DNA of 13,500 nt from Desulfobacteraceae bacterium. Lineage in GTDB: Bacteria > Desulfobacterota > DSM-4660 > Desulfatiglandales > Desulfatiglandaceae. Of this stretch, positions 6,941 through 13,311 are shown one piece after another. How positions within the stretch are numbered: position 1 is the stretch's first letter; every line of letters begins with the position of its first letter. Under the pieces are notes generated by a model. It searched no databases, had not been told where the DNA came from, and worked only from the letters and a program-made list of their open reading frames with translations. The stretch covers positions 1-13,500 of the forward strand of contig JAUWPC010000050.1 of assembly GCA_030611815.1 (NCBI GenBank), written 5' to 3'. A program made the translations under genes and the position numbers.

Positions 6941-8398
6941 TTGCTTCAATCGCCAAAACACCCGCCACGGGCCTTACTTTCATCCTCCCTCAATTCTGTA
7001 CCCGAGAGTCTGCGCCATATCCATCTCATGGGTATTTGCGGGACCGGAATGGCATCCTTAGCAGGCATGCTAAAAGACCACGGCTATCTGATAACAGGTT
7101 CCGATCAAAATATTTACCCACCAATGAGCCACTTTCTTGAATCCTTAGACATCCCTGTTTTCAGCAGGTACAGCCCGGAACACCTCCACCCGAAACCAGA
7201 CCTTACAATTGTGGGAAACGTGATCACAAAAGAGAATCCGGAGGCCATTGAGCTTTCACGCCTCAAACTCCCCTACCTCTCCTTTCCTCAGGCCCTCAGG
7301 CAATTCGCAATAAAGGATAAACGATCCATTGTGATTAGCGGCACACACGGAAAGACAACAACCTCTGCATTAGTTGCGTGGATTTTAGAAAAGGCCGGCA
7401 TGGACCCCGGGTTCATGATAGGGGGGATTCCTCTCAACTTTGAGAGGAATTTTAAGTTGGGCAAAGGACCCTGTTTTGTCATTGAAGGGGATGAATACGA
7501 TACGGCCTTTTTCGATAAGGGGCCTAAATTCTTACATTATAATCCATGGGTCACGATTCTCACCAGCATAGAATTTGATCACGCAGATATTTACCGCGAT
7601 CTCGACCACGTCATCGAAAGCTTTTGTAAACTGATTGACATTATTCCTCCAAAAGGGCTTCTCATCGCAAATGGGGATGATGAGACCGTGAGGCGCGAAA
7701 GCAAAAGGGCAAGATGCCAGACAGAAACCTACGGTTTTTCCGAAAATAACCTCTGGCGGGCAGCAGATGTGACAATTGAAGAGGATTTCACAAAGATAAG
7801 AATCCTCAAGGGAGGGAGAGAGGAAACCGTCCTCGGTACTTCTGTTTATGGCAGGCACAATATATCCAATCTCCTGGCGGCTTTGGCCCTGGGTCGCTTT
7901 CTAAAAATACCCTGGTCGATCCTCGCAGAAGCGGCCAAGACATTCAGCGGTGTCAAACGGAGGCAGGAGATCATCGGAGAGATGGGGGGGATCCTTGTGC
8001 TGGATGATTTTGCCCATCATCCTACAGCGGTCAGAGAGACAACAAAAGCGGTCAGAGAGAAGTACAGGCAACGGCGCCTGATTACAGTGTTCGAACCCAG
8101 GTCAAATTCAAGCAGACGGAATATATTTCAAGACCAATATGCCCTCTCTTTTGACGTCGGAGACCTGATTATGATCCCTGAGCCCCCCTTAATGGAAAAC
8201 ATCCCTGTTGAAGAACGTTTTTCATCCCGACAATTGGTATCTGATCTAAGCAAGAGAGGGCTTGAAGCCTCTTATTTTGAAAACACAGAACTGTTGTTGA
8301 AGGCGTTGGTAACAGAGGCCAGATCGGGGGACGTCATTCTGATCATGTCTAATGGCGGTTTTGATAATCTTCATCAAAGGCTATTGGAGGCGTTATAA
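6941..8398 (+). CDS. mpl: UDP-MurNAc:L-Ala-gamma-D-Glu-meso-DAP ligase (Mpl)
   Basis: Cytoplasmic ATP-dependent ligase that joins recycled murein tripeptide to UDP-N-acetylmuramic acid, returning it to peptidoglycan synthesis. The N-terminal nucleotide-sugar domain has HLMGICGTGMASLAG (28-42) and GSDQNIYPPM (53-62). The ATP loop is GTHGKTTT (134-141). The central domain has EFDHADIY (211-218) and GRHNISN (304-310). The C-terminal domain has FAHHPTA (357-363) and FEPRSNSSRR (384-393), which mark Mpl rather than MurC. The 485 residues are slightly above the usual 450-470. The only plausible start with a ribosome-binding site (AAAGGGGG) is TTG at 6941, giving about 25 residues before the conserved HIHLMGICG; a CTG at residue 24 is an alternative. 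It is divergent from the sensor kinase. The wall is therefore inferred to contain meso-diaminopimelate. Confidence 0.93.
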   Translation: MLQSPKHPPRALLSSSLNSVPESLRHIHLMGICGTGMASLAGMLKDHGYLITGSDQNIYPPMSHFLESLDIPVFSRYSPEHLHPKPDLTIVGNVITKENPEAIELSRLKLPYLSFPQALRQFAIKDKRSIVISGTHGKTTTSALVAWILEKAGMDPGFMIGGIPLNFERNFKLGKGPCFVIEGDEYDTAFFDKGPKFLHYNPWVTILTSIEFDHADIYRDLDHVIESFCKLIDIIPPKGLLIANGDDETVRRESKRARCQTETYGFSENNLWRAADVTIEEDFTKIRILKGGREETVLGTSVYGRHNISNLLAALALGRFLKIPWSILAEAAKTFSGVKRRQEIIGEMGGILVLDDFAHHPTAVRETTKAVREKYRQRRLITVFEPRSNSSRRNIFQDQYALSFDVGDLIMIPEPPLMENIPVEERFSSRQLVSDLSKRGLEASYFENTELLLKALVTEARSGDVILIMSNGGFDNLHQRLLEAL

Positions 8399-8537
8399 GA
8401 CCCTTGACGATGGCCTGATCAGGGAATATAGTTATTTGCAGTGTTTAAACTTAGGCCCGGAAAGGTGGTGAATGAATGTTATCAGGGTTTCTAAGAGATA
8501 ATCTTAATGGACTTATAGTTTAAAGGAGGTTTTTTAA

Positions 8538-9107
8538 ATGAAAAGATTGTTAGTTCTGGCATTTGCCCTTATTTTTTCCTTGGGCACGGTTAGCGCTTTT
8601 GCAGCAGATGATTCGAAAATGCTCAGGGCCAATGAAAAAAAGGTCTGGGAAAAGGCATGCTCAGCTATCCCACCTGAGCGCCAGCTCAATGTCGAGCAGT
8701 TTAAGAAACTTTACGATGAAGTGATGGCCGGGAAGAAGAAGGCATATCTCATTGACGTTAGGACCCATCCCGAATTCTATGCCTTTCACATTCCGTACAC
8801 AGACCACATCCATTCCGGGCATATGTACACCATACCCAAAAAGATCAAAGACAAAGACGCCATGATTGTGGTCTGGTGCCGGACCAAGAAGAGGCAGTGC
8901 TATGTTGCCGAAAAGCTTGTGGAGTACGGCTTTACCAATGTTTGGACATACACCGGCGGTATAGTGGGCTGGATCAAGGCCGGATATCCTGTATGTAACG
9001 AATTCGCAGGCATCTTCAAGGTGGTGGAATACCACAAACGATTCACGGAAACGGACAAAAAGACCGGAAAGCCAAAGTGGCAGATCCGGGAGTTTCATCC
9101 TTACTAA
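8538..9107 (+). CDS. Secreted rhodanese-domain protein
   Basis: A 189-residue exported single-domain rhodanese. A signal peptide covers about 1-22 (basic MKR, hydrophobic core, SAFA then AD), so it should act in the periplasm. The rhodanese fold is recognisable from LIDVRTHPEFYAFHIP (71-86), through VVWCRTKKR (111-119) with catalytic-type C114, to GFTNVWTYTGGIVGWIKAGYPV (121-142 region). The active loop is CRTKKR: arginine is at +5 as usual, but the usual glycine at +3 is lysine. Three further cysteines are C41, C121 and C143. The last 40 residues, rich in charge, extend beyond the domain. Translation should be strong: AAGGAGG (8523-8529) lies 8 nt before the ATG. It appears to be a single-gene unit 139 nt after mpl. 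The sulfur donor and acceptor are unknown; a role in periplasmic sulfur transfer is inference. Confidence 0.88.
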   Translation: MKRLLVLAFALIFSLGTVSAFAADDSKMLRANEKKVWEKACSAIPPERQLNVEQFKKLYDEVMAGKKKAYLIDVRTHPEFYAFHIPYTDHIHSGHMYTIPKKIKDKDAMIVVWCRTKKRQCYVAEKLVEYGFTNVWTYTGGIVGWIKAGYPVCNEFAGIFKVVEYHKRFTETDKKTGKPKWQIREFHPY

Positions 9108-9129
9108 TCACATCGGTCACCAGATTATC

Positions 9130-9157
9130 AGGGGAAGGGGTCTGTTTCCCTTCCCTT
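9130..9157 (+). terminator. Possible terminator after rhodanese gene
   Basis: GGGAAGGG (9132-9139) pairs with CCCTTCCC (9148-9155) around an 8-nt loop, extendable by a G-T and an A-T pair. It starts 23 nt after the stop codon. There is no T run behind it, so termination is plausible but not certain. Confidence 0.45.
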
Positions 9158-9213
9158 GGAACAAATCTCTTCTCCCCCCGACTCCAGACAGTCAGTCTCT
9201 GCCAACCTCACCC

Positions 9214-9238
9214 TAAGGCTTAAGACTATTAAGCCTTA
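9214..9238. repeat. Perfect 10-bp hairpin TAAGGCTTAA
   Basis: TAAGGCTTAA (9214-9223), loop GACTA, TTAAGCCTTA (9229-9238). No T run follows on either strand. Part of it, AAGACT (9222-9227), can instead pair with AGTCTT around 9249, an alternative fold. Confidence 0.6.
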
Positions 9239-9568
9239 TTATGGCTTTAGTCTTCTCTTTCCATTGCGCCCATGAACCCCACATCTACAAAGGTTGAAGA
9301 GGCATACGGAGAATTCAGACGCTTCTGATTCAACGGACTCGGGACCGGATTCAGAGATTGAGAAGTTCACTTAGATATTCACTATTCAATCGTGACGGCT
9401 TCGTAAAAAGTTGAAATTTCTGTCTTAGACGTCCATAATTATTTGATATTCCAGAATGTAAATTTTATTTTTTGTGTATTTTGTGCCTTTTTGCCTGTCG
9501 AAGCGTAGTATAGATCCCGCTATCGGGGCCCTGTGGAATGCGAAGCCTATTCCTCTGGGGCGGCTATA

Positions 9569-10936
9569 TCAAGATTTGAACTTATCCAGTTTATAACCCT
9601 TTATCTTCTTGTGAAGGTTACTCCTTTCGATACCGATGGCCTCGGCCGTCTGTGAGATGTTCCCATTGAACTCCCTCAACTTGGTCTCAATATAGGCCTT
9701 TTCGAATTCGCCTTTTGCCTCTTTAAGCGAACCTGACACAAAATTAGACTCAAGACCCGTCTTGATGTCGGAACTGCGGTTGAAAGGCGCAGGGATATCT
9801 TCATTTCGGATTACACTGCCGGGCACCATAATCATAAGCCTTTCAATCAGGTTCTTTAGCTCCCTGACGTTCCCTGGCCAGTCATATTTTTGCAGAGTTG
9901 CAATGGCCTCTTCAGACACCTCTTTTGCCTCTATGTTTGTACTGAGAGAAAATTCGGGCACAAACTGATTAACCAGACCGGGGATGTCTTCAATACGATC
10001 TCTGAGGGGCGGTACTGTCATCGGTATTACATTCAGCCGAAAATAGAGATCTTCTCTAAATCTTCCTTTCTCTATTTCTGCCTCCAGGTCCTTGTTTGTT
10101 GCCGCAATCACCCTTACGTCCACCTTAATAGTCTTTGTCCCTCCCACCCTCTCAAATTTCTGTTCCTGCAAGATTCTGAGGGTTTTTGATTGAGCCTTCA
10201 AGCTCATATCCCCAATTTCATCCAAAAAAATGGTCCCCTCATGAGCAGAATCAAATTTCCCCTTTCTCATCGTGGATGCCCCGGTAAATGCCCCTTTTTC
10301 ATGCCCAAAGAGTTCACTCTCTATGAGATCCTCTGGTATTGCAGCGCAGTTCACCTCAACCATCGGCTTGTGGCTGCGCCGGCTCAAGAGGTGAATAGTG
10401 TGCGCAACAAGTTCTTTTCCGGTCCCGTTTTCCCCGGAAATAAGGATCCATGCATTGGTAGGGGACACGATTTTGATCTGCTCCTTTAATTCCATAATCG
10501 CTTTACTGTTACCGGTGATATTATACCTGTTCTTATCCTTTTCCTTGAGAAGGCTTATCTCCTCCTCTAACCTATAATATTCAAGGGCGTTATTGATGGA
10601 TAAGAGAAGCTTTTCTAATGAAAGAGGCTTTTCAACGAAATCGTATGCCCCTATCTTGGTAGCCTTAACCGCGGTCTCTATATTGCCATGTCCCGACATC
10701 ATGATCACTTGAAGATTGGGGTATCCCTTTTTGATCTCTTCAAGGGTTTCAATGCCGTCAAGGCCCGGCATCCAAATATCCAGAAGAACCAGATCCGGGG
10801 TCGATTCCTTGATCCCCTCTAATGCCTCAACCCCGGTTTCTGCACTGAGGACCTCGAACCCTTCATCCGAAAGAATACCCTCCAGGGACCGAAGGATACT
10901 CTTTTCATCATCAACAACTAAAATTGTCCTCGCCAT
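9569..10936 (-). CDS. NtrX-like sigma-54 response regulator
   Basis: A 455-residue NtrC-class activator. The receiver domain has D9/D10, phospho-acceptor D53 (LLDIWMPG) and EKP (102-104). The AAA+ domain has Walker A GENGTGKE (168-175), GAFTGA (215-220) and Walker B GTIFLDE (234-240). The Fis-type DNA-binding end, GNISQTAEAIGIERSNLHKK (425-444), is the form typical of NtrX, hence the label. NtrX usually pairs with the membrane kinase NtrY; no kinase is adjacent here. Instead the gene begins only 16 nt after the lpxB stop on the same strand, with GAGGGG about 8 nt before the ATG, so it is probably co-transcribed with the lipid A genes. It is clearly a paralogue of the 3734-5098 regulator but differs throughout. 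Class is certain; the NtrX subgroup is likely; targets are unknown. Confidence 0.93.
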   Translation of the reverse strand: MARTILVVDDEKSILRSLEGILSDEGFEVLSAETGVEALEGIKESTPDLVLLDIWMPGLDGIETLEEIKKGYPNLQVIMMSGHGNIETAVKATKIGAYDFVEKPLSLEKLLLSINNALEYYRLEEEISLLKEKDKNRYNITGNSKAIMELKEQIKIVSPTNAWILISGENGTGKELVAHTIHLLSRRSHKPMVEVNCAAIPEDLIESELFGHEKGAFTGASTMRKGKFDSAHEGTIFLDEIGDMSLKAQSKTLRILQEQKFERVGGTKTIKVDVRVIAATNKDLEAEIEKGRFREDLYFRLNVIPMTVPPLRDRIEDIPGLVNQFVPEFSLSTNIEAKEVSEEAIATLQKYDWPGNVRELKNLIERLMIMVPGSVIRNEDIPAPFNRSSDIKTGLESNFVSGSLKEAKGEFEKAYIETKLREFNGNISQTAEAIGIERSNLHKKIKGYKLDKFKS

Positions 10937-10952
10937 TTACTTGCCCCTCAAA

Positions 10953-12215
10953 TCAACACTTCATCATCTCTGTTGCTATCTTGGCTGTCCTCTCTGATGC
11001 GCCGCCTTCACCAAGGCGCTTTCTTATCCCGTGCAGCTTTGTTATCATCTTTTTCCTGACATGTTCATTTTCGATCAGCGTCAGGGCCTCATCTGCAAGC
11101 CTTTCAGGCGTGACTTCATCCTGAATCAATTCAGGAACCACTCTTTCTCCGGCAACAAGGTTTGCTAATCCTATAAAGGACGTCTTAATCAACATCTTAC
11201 CAATCCGGTAGGAAAGGGGGGTCACTTTGTATACAACAACCATGGGAACCGCCATGATAGCCGTATCCAATGTCGCAGTGCCGGACGTTACCAGAGCAAT
11301 ATGACAACGGTCCAAGACCTCATAGATATCCCCTTGATGGACTTCTATGTCCAACGAGGATTTTCTGATAAAGGAATCAATAAGTTCAGGTTCAATGGTC
11401 TTGGCCAATGGCAACAAGCATCGGATATCCGGATACCTGATTTTAAGGATTTCGGCCGATCTGATCATTATGGGGAGCATATTCCTGATCTCCTCCCTAC
11501 GGCTCCCTGGCACCAGCCCGACTACAGGGTTTTGGATACTGGATACTGGATACTGGATTCTGGATACTGGATTCTGGCGCTTGTTTTTCTGGCTTCTGAC
11601 CTCCGACCTCCGACCTCCGACCTCTGGGCTTTGTTGCGGGTTGTAGGTTTCGCGTTTAAATGCGTCCAGTAGGGGGTGGCCTACATAATCAACATTGACG
11701 CCCCTTTTCCTGTAAAACGCTTCCTCAAATGGCAGGATAACCGCCATCCGGTCAACACGTTTTGCAATTTTCTTTACGCGTCCCCTTCTCCACGCCCATA
11801 CCTGCGGACTTATGTAATATAAAACAGGGATCTGCAGTCGCCTGGCGATCCGGGCCATATAGAGATTGAAGTCGGGGTAGTCTATGAGAATCAAAAGATC
11901 AGGGTGGTGGGTTTTCAGTGTGGCTTTCAGTTTATTGGCCGCCCTGAAAATCGTGTGAAACTTCTGCAGGACCTCGGTCAAACCAACTACTGCCATATCA
12001 GAGGAGGAGACAAGGATCTTGACCCCTGCCTGTTTCATATTCGCCCCTCCGATACCGCAAAAGACAACGCCAGGGCAGGAAACTTTCATGGCTTTCACAA
12101 GATTTGAGCCATGCAGATCGGCAGAGGCCTCGCCTGCAACTATGAGCACCAGCTTGTGATCCCTGATATTAGATGGTGGGTCTAAAATTCTTACAGCCTC
12201 TCTCAATCTGATCAA
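10953..12215 (-). CDS. lpxB: Lipid-A-disaccharide synthase with in-frame repeat insertion
   Basis: Membrane-associated glycosyltransferase that joins UDP-2,3-diacylglucosamine and lipid X to form the lipid A disaccharide. Conserved blocks are VAGEASADLHG (26-36; the usual GD is AD), GIGGANMKQAG, SPQVWAW (136-142 region), YVGHPLLDA, VPGSRREEI (235-243) and VTSGTATLDTA. The 420 residues exceed the typical 380-390. Most of the excess is at about 197-231, where two different heptamer arrays encode a low-complexity segment (QNPVSRI, QYPVSSI, QNPVVG) in the linker between the two Rossmann-like halves. The frame remains open, so the enzyme may be functional. There is no ATG start: TTG at 12215 or TTG at 12206 are the options, both inside the 3' end of the upstream oxidoreductase gene and both with poor ribosome-binding sites. 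It is followed closely by the NtrX-like gene. Confidence 0.93.
   Translation of the reverse strand: MIRLREAVRILDPPSNIRDHKLVLIVAGEASADLHGSNLVKAMKVSCPGVVFCGIGGANMKQAGVKILVSSSDMAVVGLTEVLQKFHTIFRAANKLKATLKTHHPDLLILIDYPDFNLYMARIARRLQIPVLYYISPQVWAWRRGRVKKIAKRVDRMAVILPFEEAFYRKRGVNVDYVGHPLLDAFKRETYNPQQSPEVGGRRSEVRSQKNKRQNPVSRIQYPVSSIQNPVVGLVPGSRREEIRNMLPIMIRSAEILKIRYPDIRCLLPLAKTIEPELIDSFIRKSSLDIEVHQGDIYEVLDRCHIALVTSGTATLDTAIMAVPMVVVYKVTPLSYRIGKMLIKTSFIGLANLVAGERVVPELIQDEVTPERLADEALTLIENEHVRKKMITKLHGIRKRLGEGGASERTAKIATEMMKC
11533..11574. repeat. Heptamer array TGGATWC x6 inside lpxB
   Basis: Six contiguous 7-nt units on the plus strand: four TGGATAC and two TGGATTC. Since 7 is not a multiple of 3, the frame rotates and the peptide repeats every 7 residues (QNPVSRI then QYPVSSI). 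The array is in the coding sequence for LpxB residues about 214-228. Confidence 0.92.
11590..11624. repeat. Heptamer array YGACCTC x4 inside lpxB
   Basis: TGGCTTC (degenerate unit, 11590-11596), TGACCTC, then CGACCTC three times, ending at 11624. It is 15 nt from the TGGATWC array but has an unrelated unit. It encodes the EVGGRRSEVRSQ part of the LpxB insertion. Confidence 0.9.
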
Positions 12216-13140
12216 TAATGTTGAGGGCGACTCTTAAGGCATTTCGCCCATCCTCACCGGTCACTACCGGATCTGATCCATTTGTGACAGCACTGATAAA
12301 CGAAGATATCTCATCGTTTAGAGGGTCACTCTCAGAATATTTCTCTTTACTTGTATCCACCTGAGGGAAATCATCCGAATCTTTTTTCTCAGGGTCAAGG
12401 CTAATTACAGTAAGTTGCCTTTTTCCGCAATCAGCAGATATATATGCGTCCGGCTGAAACACACGGATCTTCCTCAACATCTTCCCTGATACCCGGCTTG
12501 CGGTCAGATTGGCAGCGGTCCCGTTTTCAAAAATAAGCCTGACGTTAGCGATGTCCGTTTTGTCGGTAATTACAGGCATACCCACTGCATGGATCTCTTT
12601 CACCTCTGACGGAACAATATGGAGAATGATGTCCAGATCGTGAATCATCAGGTCGAGCACCACATCAACGTCGAGCCCCCTTTTTGTGAAAAGGTTCATG
12701 CGATGAGCCTCAATAAAGACGGGGTTGTTCAACATACGTTCCATCTTAACGATGGCCGGATTAAAGCGTTCTATTAGGCCCACCTGCAGTACCAGATCCC
12801 GTTGCCGGGCCATGCTGATCAGGGTATCGGCCTCTCTGAGGTCATAAGTGATAGGCTTCTCGATTAGCATGTGGATTCCTTTTTTCAAAATATCCTTCGC
12901 CACCTCAAAATGCATCTCAGTGGTCACTGCCAGGCTCACTGCGTCCACCCTGTCTAAGATATCCCGGTGATCCCCATAGGCCTTTATATCGTAACGCTGT
13001 GCTATCTCATTGACACGATCAGCGTCCACATCCACCACACCGACGAGTTCCACCCCAGGGATACCCTTGTATTTTTGTACATGGTATTCCCCAAGGTGCC
13101 CCACCCCAATCACTGCGACTCTAAGTTTGTCCTGTTTCAT
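12169..13140 (-). CDS. Gfo/Idh/MocA-family oxidoreductase, possibly GnnA-like
   Basis: A 323-residue NAD(P)-dependent sugar oxidoreductase, probably cytoplasmic. The Rossmann nucleotide-binding loop is GVGHLG (12-17), followed by the acidic strand end VVDVDADR (35-42). The family EKP motif is at 94-96, and DLMIHDLD (163-170) carries the likely catalytic H167. The C-terminal half forms the usual substrate-binding sheet. It lies between lpxI and lpxB; its 3' end overlaps the lpxB start by about 47 nt. Family members in lpx clusters include GnnA, which oxidises UDP-GlcNAc at C3 before GnnB transamination for amide-linked lipid A (known in Acidithiobacillus and Leptospira). No aminotransferase is in the window, so the GnnA identity is a hypothesis. 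The start is ATG at 13140 with AGGA about 10 nt upstream. That stretch is a near-copy of the first codons. Confidence 0.9.
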   Translation of the reverse strand: MKQDKLRVAVIGVGHLGEYHVQKYKGIPGVELVGVVDVDADRVNEIAQRYDIKAYGDHRDILDRVDAVSLAVTTEMHFEVAKDILKKGIHMLIEKPITYDLREADTLISMARQRDLVLQVGLIERFNPAIVKMERMLNNPVFIEAHRMNLFTKRGLDVDVVLDLMIHDLDIILHIVPSEVKEIHAVGMPVITDKTDIANVRLIFENGTAANLTASRVSGKMLRKIRVFQPDAYISADCGKRQLTVISLDPEKKDSDDFPQVDTSKEKYSESDPLNDEISSFISAVTNGSDPVVTGEDGRNALRVALNIIDQIERGCKNFRPTI

Positions 13141-13158
13141 CTAATTTATCCTGTTTCA
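13121..13158. repeat. Tandem duplication across oxidoreductase start
   Basis: CTAAGTTTGTCCTGTTTCA (13121-13139) is followed after one base by CTAATTTATCCTGTTTCA (13141-13158). On the minus strand the first coding codons are duplicated just ahead of the ATG, and the upstream copy supplies CAGGA, the likely ribosome-binding site. Confidence 0.7.
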
Positions 13159-13234
13159 GGGATGTATGTGCCCCGGAAAACCTAAGGAATGATGACGAAA
13201 TAACTTCCACACTAATTGAAAATAATTTTTGGAT

Positions 13235-13311
13235 TCATAATCTTAATCGTAATCTTAATCATTTTGATTAGGATTACGATTAGGAAATGGGAGGTTATTT
13301 CACCCCTTATC
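13235..13311. repeat. TAATC hexamer hairpin element, copy 2
   Basis: CTTAATCGTAATCTTAATC (13242-13260) and the arm at 13266-13284 form a 19-position stem around ATTTT. Seventeen pairs are Watson-Crick, and two are G-T on the plus strand, which become A-C mismatches in the minus-strand operon mRNA. The left end, TCATAATCTTAATCGTA (13235-13251), is identical to copy 1. The element lies between lpxI and the oxidoreductase gene. Confidence 0.85.

Larger units (their letters stand above)
9108..9568. other. Convergent intergenic region, rhodanese / NtrX-like regulator
   Basis: These 461 nt contain no gene I can support. They hold a terminator-like stem at 9130-9157, a perfect 10-bp hairpin at 9214-9238, the segment CGTGACGGCTTCGTAAAAAG at 9391-9410, which I recall as common in deltaproteobacterial spacers (from memory, unchecked), and a CCCG-CTAT-CGGG stem at 9516-9527 that partly resembles the TCCCGC palindromes. 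Confidence 0.55.

Noticed and set aside
8422..8440. Possible sigma-54 promoter (GGG followed by TTGCA) before the rhodanese gene
   Set aside because: The GG to GC spacing is wrong by about 3 nt for the strict GG-N10-GC rule.
8472..8501. Nine-codon frame MNVIRVSKR with a GGTGG upstream, ahead of the rhodanese gene
   Set aside because: It is too short to support without conservation, has no run of a regulatory amino acid, and no attenuator stem follows it.
8661..9098. Long open frame on the minus strand opposite the rhodanese gene
   Set aside because: It has no recognisable motif or ribosome-binding site and lies wholly opposite a gene with a signal peptide, rhodanese motifs and a strong ribosome-binding site. 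Similar antisense frames opposite era, the kinase, mpl and lpxB were rejected for the same reason.
11533..11624. CRISPR-like array
   Set aside because: The units are contiguous 7-mers without spacers and are translated as part of lpxB; no cas gene is present.
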